64,000 nucleotides of DNA from the NCBI RefSeq assembly GCF_002095395.1, contig NZ_MJEI01000077.1:1-64000 (forward strand). Direction: 5' to 3'. The stretch comes from Williamsia sp. 1135. GTDB lineage: Bacteria > Actinomycetota > Actinomycetes > Mycobacteriales > Mycobacteriaceae. Both the position numbers and the translations under genes were made by a program. Positions 7,710 through 15,876 of this stretch are shown one piece after another. The notes under the pieces were generated by a model. That model searched no databases. It was not told the origin of the DNA and saw nothing but the letters and a program-made list of their open reading frames with translations. Position 1 is the first letter of the stretch. The number at the start of each line of letters is the position of its first letter.

Positions 7710-9182
7710 ATGAGAACACTTCCGAAGGTACCGCTCTCCTTCACCGAGAGCCTGTACATCGGCGGTCAGTGGGTTCAACCGCACTCGACTACATCGATCG
7801 ACGTCGTCGACTCGAGCAGTGAACTGGTGTACTACTCGGTGCCCAATGCCGATGTCGAGGACATCGGTCGCGCTATCACCGCCGCTCGCACAGCATTTGA
7901 CGATGGACCGTGGCCGCGGTTGACACATGCAGAGCGGGCCCGGGTCCTACTCGACATCGCAGATGCAGTGGAAGCACGCATCGATGACGTGGTCGAGATC
8001 TGGCCGCGCGAAACCGGGATACTGGCGTCGTCGGTCGACGTGGTCATGAGAGAAGTGATCGACGCCTACCGGTACTACGCGGGCCTGGCAACAAGCTTCA
8101 CATTCGAGGAGGAAGTCACGCCCACCAACGGCGCCGACTTCGGAATGATCGTGAAAGAGCCCGTCGGCGTCGTGGGCGCCATCATCCCGTGGAATTCGCC
8201 GATGGCGCTCATGGCCTACAAAATTGCGCCGGCCTTGCTCGCCGGATGCACGGTCATCGTGAAATCTTCCCCGGAGGCGCCCGGTGCGGGCTATCTCATG
8301 GCTGAGATCGCTGAGCAGCTCGGACTTCCGGCGGGGGTGCTGAACGTGGTCACCGCGGATCGCGCCGCGTCCGAGGCGCTGGTGACCGACCCCCGTGTCG
8401 ACAAGATCGCCTTCACCGGGTCGACGGAAGCGGGTAAACGAATCGGCGGCATCCTCGGCAGTCGTATTGCCCGGTCGTCGCTCGAGCTCGGCGGGAAGTC
8501 GCCGGCCATCGTTCTCGACGATTTCGATATCGCAGAGGCAGCACACACGATTGCCTCGGCCGAGTGTTTTCTATCCGGACAGATCTGCGCGTCCCTGACC
8601 AGGGTGATCGTTTCCGAAAGTCGTCACGACGAGATGGTTGATGCATTGGCGGCCGAGTTCAGTCGCGTGAGCATCGGCGACCCCTACGACCCGGATGTCG
8701 CTGTTGGACCGGTGGCCACCGAGCGACAGAGGGCACGCATCGAGAACTACATCGAGATCGGACAGCAAGAAGGGGCCACCCTGGCGTACGGCGGTGGTCG
8801 TCCCCCTCACCTCGATCGCGGTTTCTTCGTCGAGCCAACGGTATTCGGAAATGTCGGGGTGACATCTCGGCTCGCTCAGGAAGAGATATTCGGTCCGGTG
8901 CTGGCGGTGTTGTCTGCCCGTGATGTAGATGACGCCGTACGAATTGCCAACGCGACCGAGTTCGGCCTCAATGCCTCTGTTTTCACCCATGAGTCGCGGC
9001 GAGTCCTCGAGATCGCGCGGTCGCTGCACTCCGGCACTGTCGGACAGAATGGCAACCGCGCAGACTTCGGCATCGGATTCGGCGGTTTCAAAAGGTCCGG
9101 GATCGGCCGCGAAGGTGGCGTCGCGGGCCTGCAGGCATACTTGGAGAACAAAACAGTTGTCCTCGACGCACGTCCCGAGTAG
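7710..9182 (+). CDS. NAD(P)-dependent aldehyde dehydrogenase
   Basis: A 490-residue member of the ALDH superfamily that oxidises an aldehyde to the carboxylate. Seen: an N-terminal YIGGQWVQP, the GVVGAIIPWNSPMAL segment, the cofactor-fold FTGSTEAGKRI, the general-base glutamate in LELGGKSPA (about residue 259) and the nucleophilic cysteine in SGQICAS (about residue 293), then EEIFGPVLAVL. It is first in the rightward gene set, opposite the monooxygenase. It could oxidise a semialdehyde released after ring opening; the substrate cannot be read from sequence. Confidence 0.93.
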   Translation: MRTLPKVPLSFTESLYIGGQWVQPHSTTSIDVVDSSSELVYYSVPNADVEDIGRAITAARTAFDDGPWPRLTHAERARVLLDIADAVEARIDDVVEIWPRETGILASSVDVVMREVIDAYRYYAGLATSFTFEEEVTPTNGADFGMIVKEPVGVVGAIIPWNSPMALMAYKIAPALLAGCTVIVKSSPEAPGAGYLMAEIAEQLGLPAGVLNVVTADRAASEALVTDPRVDKIAFTGSTEAGKRIGGILGSRIARSSLELGGKSPAIVLDDFDIAEAAHTIASAECFLSGQICASLTRVIVSESRHDEMVDALAAEFSRVSIGDPYDPDVAVGPVATERQRARIENYIEIGQQEGATLAYGGGRPPHLDRGFFVEPTVFGNVGVTSRLAQEEIFGPVLAVLSARDVDDAVRIANATEFGLNASVFTHESRRVLEIARSLHSGTVGQNGNRADFGIGFGGFKRSGIGREGGVAGLQAYLENKTVVLDARPE

Positions 9183-9258
9183 TGCTCGGCATTGCAGGAG
9201 TGTGGCCGAAGCCGCAGTCACCGACGGCGATTCGTACTGAACAGTTAGTAGGTAGGTA

Positions 9259-10530
9259 GTGAATGACATCGCCATCGAGAACGGCCTGTTGTGGCTGGGT
9301 TCTGGAGAGTGCCACAAGGCGGGCCTCCTCTACATCAAGGACGGCAGGGTCAGCTATGCCGGCGACCACCGCGCGGACGTCGTTCCCCCGGGTACAGAGT
9401 GCATCGATGCAACAGGGTGTGCGGTGTTGCCAGGTCTGATTGATTGTCATGTGCATCTGACGACGAACTCAGACAGCCGCCGGGTCGTTGCCAGCGATGT
9501 CTTCCGTGGCCAGCGGACCGGTCCCGAGAAGCTGTTACACGGCTATCGAAACTCACTGCGGGCGCTCAGCGCGGGATTCACGACGCTGCGCTGCATGGGC
9601 CACCGGGGAGTCGGCGAGACCGAGTTGCGAGACATGATCGCTGACGGTCTGATGATCGGGCCGAATCTCGTTGTCGCCCCGTGGTGGATCACCATGACGA
9701 ACGGTCACGGCGACCTGTTCTACCCCCCATACACATCCCGACGCAAGTGGGATACCGCCGACGGCGTCGACGCCTGTCGGGAAATGGTCCGCTTGCAAGC
9801 CCGCAGCGGAGCAGACTTCATCAAGGTGATGGCCAGTGGCGGAATGTCGAAGGGAGAGAAGCCTCATTGGCCCAACTACACCGTTGCCGAGCTCTCTGCA
9901 GTTGTCGAGGAGGCTCATGACATGGATCTACGTGTCGCCGCGCACGCTCTATCGCTCGAGGGCATTCGTCGCAGCATCGAGGCCGGCGTCGACAGTATCG
10001 AACACGGCTCCTACCTCGACGAGGACTGCGCCGGCGAGATGGTGCGTCGAGGAATCTATCTGGTTCCCACCATGGCATTCAACGACTGGTGTCAACGCGA
10101 AGGCACCGAACGCGGCCTGACTTCGTCGGGTGTCGAGGGTCTGCGTGATGCACATGACCGAACGCTGGAGGCCTTCGGTCTCGCGCGTTCGGCAGGAGTC
10201 AAGATTGCGATGGGCACGGACTCGTCGGGAACGCTCTGCCCATTTGGGGCACATTATCGAGAACTCGAACTCTATGTTGAGCACGGCATGTCAACGATGG
10301 AAGCTCTGGCAACCGCGACCGGAACGGCGTCAGATCTGCTGGACAGGCCAGATGTCGGCTCTCTTCGAAGCGGCTCCATCGGCGACGTATTGATCGTCGA
10401 CCAGGGGGTTCTCGATGACATATCTCTCCTGCGCGGGGGTATCAAATCCGTGTTGCGGTCCGGACGCGATATCAGCACCTACTTGGCAGCGTCATCAGAG
10501 GCACTCGAGCTGGAGGTGTCGACGAATTGA
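9259..10530 (+). CDS. Metal-dependent amidohydrolase (imidazolonepropionase/prolidase-like)
   Basis: A 423-residue amidohydrolase-superfamily enzyme expected to hydrolyse a C-N bond with a binuclear metal centre. The metal ligands are visible: HVH in LIDCHVHLT (residues 64 and 66), a likely carboxylated lysine in DFIKVMASGGM (about residue 189), histidines in RVAAHALS and SIEHGSY, and the aspartate in MGTDSSG. It resembles the COG1228 group (HutI-like enzymes and Xaa-Pro-type peptidases). The start is GTG 9259. It is 76 bases after the aldehyde dehydrogenase gene. A plausible job is hydrolysis of an amide or cyclic amide formed by the monooxygenase. Confidence 0.9.
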   Translation: MNDIAIENGLLWLGSGECHKAGLLYIKDGRVSYAGDHRADVVPPGTECIDATGCAVLPGLIDCHVHLTTNSDSRRVVASDVFRGQRTGPEKLLHGYRNSLRALSAGFTTLRCMGHRGVGETELRDMIADGLMIGPNLVVAPWWITMTNGHGDLFYPPYTSRRKWDTADGVDACREMVRLQARSGADFIKVMASGGMSKGEKPHWPNYTVAELSAVVEEAHDMDLRVAAHALSLEGIRRSIEAGVDSIEHGSYLDEDCAGEMVRRGIYLVPTMAFNDWCQREGTERGLTSSGVEGLRDAHDRTLEAFGLARSAGVKIAMGTDSSGTLCPFGAHYRELELYVEHGMSTMEALATATGTASDLLDRPDVGSLRSGSIGDVLIVDQGVLDDISLLRGGIKSVLRSGRDISTYLAASSEALELEVSTN

Positions 10531-10612
10531 TGTGGAGAGCGCCTGCCCTTCACGAGCGATCCCTTGTCACAGGTATCTCGATGGTTGAACAACAGGAAGA
10601 AGGGCACAAGAA

Positions 10613-10801
10613 ATGCCATACATAGAAGCAAGCTTTTTCGAGGATCGGTTCGCTGACAACCAATTCGCCTCGGACATGGTTGCAGAACTGACCAAGGCGG
10701 TATCGGCTGTGCTCGGAGAGGACATTGCCGCGGATACGACGGTCGTGATACACGGCATACCGCGCGAACGGTGGGGCCACGGTGGCAAGATGATGGGATG
10801 A
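10613..10801 (+). CDS. 4-oxalocrotonate tautomerase-family protein
   Basis: A 62-residue protein with the catalytic N-terminal proline (MPYIEASFFEDR) and the length of 4-OT enzymes, which interconvert enol and keto forms in ring-cleavage pathways. The middle TKAVSAVLGEDIAADTTVVI matches the helix and second strand. It lies between the amidohydrolase and lacI genes on the same strand, supporting a role in processing an unsaturated intermediate after ring opening. The tail (RERWGHGGKMMG) is as in other 4-OT paralogues. Confidence 0.85.
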   Translation: MPYIEASFFEDRFADNQFASDMVAELTKAVSAVLGEDIAADTTVVIHGIPRERWGHGGKMMG

Positions 10802-10892
10802 TCGCGCCCGGTGTGCGTCGCGGGCCCGCCAACGATCGACACGTGTCCCACGTCCGGGTTGCAGGCGCGGGTGGCGGTAGATTGATGCCTCT

Positions 10893-11918
10893 ATGAACAA
10901 GGGTCGGCCACCAACGATGAAGGACGTCGCTCGCCACGCGGGCGTCTCCGTCAGCACTGTGAGCTACGTTCTCAACGACAGCGGCCCGGTTGCTCCGGCA
11001 CGCAAAGCCCGGGTGCTCGATGCGGTACGTGTCCTCGACTACGCCCCGAACGAAGCCGCCCGCGGCCTCAAGAGGAGATCGGCCCCAACCATCGGCCTGG
11101 TTGTACCCGAACTCTCAAATCAGTTCTTCGCGTTGCTGGTCGAGGGCGTCGAGCAGACGGTCTCTGCCAGTGGCGGATTGGTGGTCCTGTGCGCCCCGGA
11201 GGCCACGGGCGCGGCAGAATCGGTGAACGGTCGACTACTGCGCAGCCAGCGGATCAACGGCATCGTCTACCTTTCGGGTGCCATGACGTCGCCGCGGTCC
11301 CTGCTCGAGCTCACCCGACTGGGACCGGTGGTCCTCGTCGACGAGCAAGTGCCCGGTTTTGATCTGCCCGCGATCGTCTCTGACAACCGCCGTGGAGCGC
11401 GTGAGGTCGCTGCGCATGTCATCGGTTTCGGCCATCGCAGGTTAGCAATCATCGCCGGACCGAAGAACCTGTGGTCGACACAGCAACGCCTGTCGGGATA
11501 CCGAGAAGCGATCGCGTCCATCGGGATCGAGCCCGATTCGGTCCCCATCCATTGGGGCGACTATCACCAACAGTCCGGATGGGACGGCGCCGACAAGTTC
11601 CTCTCCGGCCCACCCGCTGATCGACCCACCGCCCTCCTCTGCGCGAACGATCTGATGGCCGTCGGTGCCCTCGAATACTGCCGTTCACGAAACATCACCG
11701 TCCCCACCGATCTGAGTGTGGTCGGTTTCGACGATCTCCCGTTCGTCTCGCTGCTGACGCCACGACTCACCACTGTCCGCCAGCCGGCTCGCGACATGGG
11801 CCAGCAGGCGGCATCGCTGCTCTCGGACCTCATCGAGGACACCGCCGGCCCGGAATCGCCCGACCCGCTGCCGACCACACTGCAGGTCAGGGACTCGGTT
11901 GTTACGCCGAGCGACTAA
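10893..11918 (+). CDS. LacI-family transcriptional regulator
   Basis: A 341-residue regulator: an N-terminal LacI headpiece (TMKDVARHAGVSVSTVSYVL, then NDSGPVAPARKARVLDAV), then a periplasmic-binding-protein-like effector domain (TIGLVVPELSNQFFALLVEG through SVVGFDDLPFVSLLTPRLTT). This is the typical sugar/nucleoside-sensing architecture. It sits between the catabolic genes and the NAMPT operon, all of which carry TAGAA-N4-TTCTA sites upstream. It is therefore the best candidate for a local repressor responding to a ribosyl compound or pathway intermediate; the effector is not known. Confidence 0.93.
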   Translation: MNKGRPPTMKDVARHAGVSVSTVSYVLNDSGPVAPARKARVLDAVRVLDYAPNEAARGLKRRSAPTIGLVVPELSNQFFALLVEGVEQTVSASGGLVVLCAPEATGAAESVNGRLLRSQRINGIVYLSGAMTSPRSLLELTRLGPVVLVDEQVPGFDLPAIVSDNRRGAREVAAHVIGFGHRRLAIIAGPKNLWSTQQRLSGYREAIASIGIEPDSVPIHWGDYHQQSGWDGADKFLSGPPADRPTALLCANDLMAVGALEYCRSRNITVPTDLSVVGFDDLPFVSLLTPRLTTVRQPARDMGQQAASLLSDLIEDTAGPESPDPLPTTLQVRDSVVTPSD

Positions 11919-12226
11919 CCCTCGTCCCCACACCACTCCCCCGGTGTCGATGGTGCAGGACGCATCGACGCCATGATCGTCATGGCCATGGACATCACCG
12001 GTGATCCAACTCGCCACGTAGCAAGAACCTGATGCAGTAGCGGCCGCAGTAGACCTCCCTACCGAATCACTTTTGCGCTGAGCGCAATCCGGCACGAGCC
12101 GCTCATCGCCTCGCCTCGCCGCGTTCTCTTGTCAGCATCGGCAGCTCGGGTGTGCCGTTTAACTCATGCACAACCTGATGAATCCCTCCGGACACATTCA
12201 ACCCGTCTGCGCGCCTGGCCCTACGG

Positions 12227-12240
12227 TAGAACGCATTCTA
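12227..12240. promoter_or_regulatory. LacI-type operator, copy 3 (TAGAACGCATTCTA)
   Basis: Same TAGAA and TTCTA arms and the same 4-base spacing as the sites at 7072 and 7579, with CGCA at the centre. It lies upstream of the NAMPT-like operon. Confidence 0.65.
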
Positions 12241-12432
12241 GCGATCACCCGATGAGGACCGTCGAGATGTGAACCCAACAATAAGATCTGCTCACAGCGG
12301 CCAGACCAGACGAACGAAACTAGGCCTTGAACTGGCCTTTAGTCTGGACTTCCTGAAGAGCTTCCACCGTCCGGCGGCCTGTCAGACGCCCCAGGGATTA
12401 CTACGTGCCCTTGCACCTCTTGCATTCACAAG

Positions 12433-12446
12433 TAGAAACGATAATA
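12433..12446. promoter_or_regulatory. LacI-type operator, degenerate copy 4
   Basis: TAGAAACGATAATA keeps the first half and centre of the operator but has two changes in the second arm. It directly abuts the inverted repeat at 12447-12465. A further half-site (TAGAAACGAATCCA, 12663-12676) lies just before the NAMPT ribosome binding site. Confidence 0.45.
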
Positions 12447-12465
12447 GTGGTGTGTGTTACACCAC
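12447..12465. repeat. Inverted repeat beside operator copy 4
   Basis: GTGGTGT and ACACCAC form a perfect 7-base inverted repeat around GTGTT. It could be an operator for a second regulator or a hairpin near the transcription start of the NAMPT operon. Confidence 0.45.
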
Positions 12466-12699
12466 ATTGTCGAGGTGCATCACCTCGGCCACCTGGGCAA
12501 ACAACTCCGACTCGGAGGTCCTCCGACATCGAAACATCGTGTTAACCAACGCCTTACCGTCGTCGGGGCAAGATGAACAGTGCCGTCCCACAGGGACTCG
12601 TCGACGCGCACCGGCCCGACCCTCAGACGATCTGCGAAACACCACCGGGCGAGAACGACCAGTAGAAACGAATCCACCCGCAATCGACAGGAACCAGAA

Positions 12700-14166
12700 A
12701 TGCCGCTCAGCAGCAGCTACGACAACATCATCATCAACACCGATAACTACAAGCACTGCCATTACCCGCTCTACCCACCGGGCACCGAGTACGTGAATAG
12801 CTACATCGAATCCCGTGGCGGCGAGTTCCCAGTGACGATGTTCGTCGGTCTGCAGGCCTTCCTCCGTGACTACCTCATGCATCCCATCACGCTCGAGGAC
12901 ATCGATCAGGCCGAGTACTACATGCGCGAGCAAGGCATGCATTTCAACCGTGAGAACTGGATGGGGATCCTCAACGACCACGGTGGATTCCTACCCGTCG
13001 AGATCGAGGCGGTCCCAGAGGGTTTGGTGATGCCGACCAAGAACGTGCTGGTCCAGATCATCAACACCGACCCAAAGTATTTCTGGGCCACCAGCTTCTT
13101 CGAGACCGCTCTGCTGCGCGCAGTGTGGTACCCGACCACGGTCGGCACCATCAGCTGGCTTGCCAAGGCCGTCATCCGCGAGGCCCTGGACCGCACCTCC
13201 GACAATCCCGGTGTACTTCGGCACATGCTGCACGACTACGGCGCCCGCGGCGTCAGCTCGCAGCAGTCGGCCGCTCTCGGTGGACTCGCGCATCTCGTCA
13301 ACTTCTCCCAAAGCGACACCGTGCCCGGCATCATCGCCGCGAAAGAGATCTACAACGCGGTGGCGCCGTCCAATTCCGGCCCCAACTCCGAGCACGCCGG
13401 GTTCTCGGCCTGGGGTCGTGACAATGAGGCCGCGGCAATGCGGAACATGCTCGAGGTCCACGCTCCGTCCGGATGCGCACTGCTGCTCACGGACACGTAC
13501 GACCATGAGAACGCTGTCAAGAACATCATCGGCAAGGAACTCGCCGAAGAGGTCCGCAACTTCCCCGGACTCGTCGGTGTCCGCCCAGATTCCGGCGATG
13601 TCGTCCAGGTGACCGCGGACACGACCGAATGGTTGATGGATGCATTCGGCTATGAAGTCAACAGCAAGGGCTTCAAGGTGCTGCCGCCGTTCGTCCGCAC
13701 GGTGCAGGGCGATGGCGTCAACCGGGACAGCCTACCGTTGGTGTTCGCCGAGATGGAGCGGCGCGGAATGTCTGCCGAGAACGCCGTCTTCGGTATGGGT
13801 GGCGGGCTGTTGCAGCACTGCAACCGAGACACGATGAACTTCGGGCAGAAGGCCAGCGCGGTCATGGTCAACGGTGAGTGGCGTGCTATCGGCAAGTCCC
13901 CCACCGGTGACCTGATGAAGACGTCGAAGAAGGGGCGTCTCGCCCTGACCTTCGAGGACGGCGAGTACAAGACCGTGCAGCGCGACTCGGTGAGCCCCGA
14001 GCAGAATCTGCTCAAGCCGGTCTTCCGCAACGGCAAGCTCCTCAAGAAGTGGGACTTCAGTGAGTTGATCGAACTCAGCGAAAAGGACGTACCGGAGGCG
14101 TACTACGCGGCGGCCATCGCGCCCCTACGCAACGCCGTCAGCGGTCAGGACGCCGCAGTCGCCTGA
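12700..14166 (+). CDS. nadV: Nicotinamide phosphoribosyltransferase family protein (NAMPT/NadV)
   Basis: A 488-residue member of the NAMPT family, which joins nicotinamide to PRPP to give NMN. Recognisable family segments: DNYKHCHYPLYPPGTEYV at the start, DYGARGVSSQQSAALGGLAH (about residue 180) followed by VNFSQSDT, whose aspartate matches the amide-binding residue of the human enzyme, NSEHAGFSAWGRDNE (about residue 229), GVRPDSGDVV (about residue 295) and FGMGGGLLQ. It starts at ATG 12700 with AGGAA upstream. Nearby PRPP synthase and ribokinase could feed it. It may do NAD salvage or activate a related heterocycle; the retained aspartate favours a carboxamide-bearing base. Confidence 0.92.
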   Translation: MPLSSSYDNIIINTDNYKHCHYPLYPPGTEYVNSYIESRGGEFPVTMFVGLQAFLRDYLMHPITLEDIDQAEYYMREQGMHFNRENWMGILNDHGGFLPVEIEAVPEGLVMPTKNVLVQIINTDPKYFWATSFFETALLRAVWYPTTVGTISWLAKAVIREALDRTSDNPGVLRHMLHDYGARGVSSQQSAALGGLAHLVNFSQSDTVPGIIAAKEIYNAVAPSNSGPNSEHAGFSAWGRDNEAAAMRNMLEVHAPSGCALLLTDTYDHENAVKNIIGKELAEEVRNFPGLVGVRPDSGDVVQVTADTTEWLMDAFGYEVNSKGFKVLPPFVRTVQGDGVNRDSLPLVFAEMERRGMSAENAVFGMGGGLLQHCNRDTMNFGQKASAVMVNGEWRAIGKSPTGDLMKTSKKGRLALTFEDGEYKTVQRDSVSPEQNLLKPVFRNGKLLKKWDFSELIELSEKDVPEAYYAAAIAPLRNAVSGQDAAVA

Positions 14167-14179
14167 GCCCTCCTCTCTT

Positions 14180-14217
14180 CGACCCGGTGGTCAGGGCAAT
14201 GCCCGACCACCGGGTCG
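14180..14217. terminator. Strong hairpin between nadV and the HAD gene
   Basis: CGACCCGGTGGTC (14180-14192) is perfectly complementary to GACCACCGGGTCG (14205-14217), and inside it GGGC pairs with GCCC around AAT. The stem has 17 pairs with one bulged A. No T-run follows, so it may act as partial terminator or as an mRNA-stabilising processing hairpin that sets nadV above the genes downstream. Confidence 0.6.
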
Positions 14218-14262
14218 ATATCGTCACAAGTGCCGACAAACCTCGAAGGGATCAATGACCCT

Positions 14263-14901
14263 GTGACCAAGCTGCACATTTTCGACATGGACGGCACGCT
14301 TCTGCGATCGACCGCGTCAATCGAGATATCGAAGGTCAGCGGCAACATGGCGATCGCTGAAGAAATCGAAGAGAACTGGTTGCTCGGGCGGATCACCGAC
14401 ATCCAGTTCTGGCAGCAATGTCTGCCCATCTGGGCTGACATGACCGAGGCCGACATCGATCACGCCTTTCTGAACGCACCGTGGATCGATGCGGTCCAGG
14501 ACGTCTTCGCCGACATCGCCCGCCGCGGCGAGCGCAGCGTTGTCATCTCGCAGTCGCCCGAGTTCTTCGTCAGGCGCTTCACATCGTGGGGCGCGCACGG
14601 TGCGTTCGGGACCGGGATCGAGATCGGCATCGAACCGCACGAAGACATGCTGTTGTCCGCCGACGACAAGGTCACCATCGTTCAGGACCTGTTGCTACAG
14701 TACGGACTCGGCGCGAATGACTGCGTCGCCTACGGTGATTCGACCTCCGATGTCCCCTTGTTTCGCTGGCTTCCCAACACCGTGGCCATGAACGCGAGCC
14801 CACAGGTCCGTGAACTGGCCTCCGTGGAATACGACGGGCTCGATCTGCGCGAAGCCTACGAAATCGGCCTGTCCCTGATATCTGGGCGCGCCGTGTCATG
14901 A
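14263..14901 (+). CDS. HAD-superfamily phosphatase (SerB-like)
   Basis: About 212 residues with the four HAD motifs: the nucleophile in FDMDGTLL, the threonine/serine motif VVISQSP, a lysine in ADDKVTIV, and the acidic motif AYGDSTSDVPLF. A small helical cap after motif I is SerB/IB-like. It should remove phosphate from a small metabolite. Placed after the NAMPT-like gene and overlapping the nucleoside hydrolase gene (ATGA), it could dephosphorylate a ribotide to a riboside. I chose GTG 14263 because AAGGG lies 12 bases upstream and the fold begins just after it; GTG 14230 is also possible. Confidence 0.85.
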   Translation: MTKLHIFDMDGTLLRSTASIEISKVSGNMAIAEEIEENWLLGRITDIQFWQQCLPIWADMTEADIDHAFLNAPWIDAVQDVFADIARRGERSVVISQSPEFFVRRFTSWGAHGAFGTGIEIGIEPHEDMLLSADDKVTIVQDLLLQYGLGANDCVAYGDSTSDVPLFRWLPNTVAMNASPQVRELASVEYDGLDLREAYEIGLSLISGRAVS

Positions 14902-15857
14902 TCCCGGTCGGTGGCCCGCTTTATCTGGACTGTGACACCGGCATCGACGATGCGTTGGCGCTGGCCTTTCTGCTCGGTGCCGGCCACCCACCTGATCTGG
15001 TCGGCACCGTCAGCGGGAATGTCAGCGCCACCGTCGCAGCCGACAATACGCGCCGGATCCTGGCCCTCTTCGGGCATTCGGACATCCCAGTTGCGGTCGG
15101 TTGCGACTACCCACCCCTGCTCGGTCATCCTCGCGGCGCACCGCAATTTCATGGCGCCAACGGAATCGGCGGAGTGACCCTTGCACCCGCGCGTACGCCG
15201 CCACCGCCCACAGCCGGAGCAGTCGAGGAGATGATCACGTTGGCTCAGCGGCATCGGGGTGCGCTTCACATCATCGCTACCGGGCCGCTGACAAACATCG
15301 CCGAAGCGCTGCGCCGCGAGCCCGATCTGCCCGATGCGATCGCGTCCATCACGGTGATGGGAGGCGCTGCACACGTACCCGGCAATGTAACTCCGTACGC
15401 CGAGGCCAACATTCTCGGTGACCCCGAGGCCGCAGCAGCGACGTTCACGGCACGTTGGCACCAGCTCCTGCTGGTGCCAATCGACATCACCAACAAGCAT
15501 TTGCTTAGCGTTGCTGACAAACAGCGACTCCTCCATTCCCCCAGCGCTGCAATACGTTCCGTGGGGATGATGCTGGATTGGTACTTCGACTCCTACGGGC
15601 CGGTCCATGCTGGCTTGTGGTGCCCTACCCACGACCCGTTGGCCGCGGCGCTCGCCGTCGGCGCCGTGGAGCTGACAGACGCTCCTACGGTGACCATTAC
15701 CGTGGACACCAGCATGGGTCCGCAGCGGGGACGGATGACCGTGCGCGCAGTCGCAAGATCTGACATCGCGCCGTTCGTGCGTGTCGCGCTCGGGACGAGG
15801 CAGCAGTCGGCAGATACCATCATCGACGCAGTCTGCGGCCTCGCCGGGACTGGTTGA
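14898..15857 (+). CDS. Inosine-uridine-type nucleoside hydrolase
   Basis: A 319-residue IUNH-family enzyme that splits an N-riboside into base and ribose. The calcium/ribose-binding signature is seen at the N-terminus (LDCDTGIDDALALAF), followed by TVSGNVSATVAADNTRR, the YVTNIA-like block IATGPLTNIAEALRR, VMGGAAHVPGN, EANILGDPEAAA and the late catalytic-aspartate region TVTITVDTSM. Translationally coupled to the HAD gene by an ATGA overlap. Its product ribose would be the substrate of the ribokinase at 4009-4932. Base specificity cannot be predicted. Confidence 0.92.
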   Translation: MIPVGGPLYLDCDTGIDDALALAFLLGAGHPPDLVGTVSGNVSATVAADNTRRILALFGHSDIPVAVGCDYPPLLGHPRGAPQFHGANGIGGVTLAPARTPPPPTAGAVEEMITLAQRHRGALHIIATGPLTNIAEALRREPDLPDAIASITVMGGAAHVPGNVTPYAEANILGDPEAAAATFTARWHQLLLVPIDITNKHLLSVADKQRLLHSPSAAIRSVGMMLDWYFDSYGPVHAGLWCPTHDPLAAALAVGAVELTDAPTVTITVDTSMGPQRGRMTVRAVARSDIAPFVRVALGTRQQSADTIIDAVCGLAGTG

Positions 15858-15876
15858 CCATCTGGGAGGATTGCGG

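Larger units (their letters stand above)
11919..12699. other. Intergenic leader region of the NAMPT operon
   Basis: About 780 bases without a convincing gene between lacI and the NAMPT-like gene. It contains operator-like sites at 12227 and 12433, a weaker one at 12663, and an inverted repeat at 12447-12465. An open frame covering 12269-12796 has no plausible protein features. Confidence 0.6.

Noticed and set aside
12269-12796. Possible gene before nadV
   Set aside because: It covers operator-like sites, overlaps the nadV start in another frame and is low-complexity Thr/Ser/Arg sequence.
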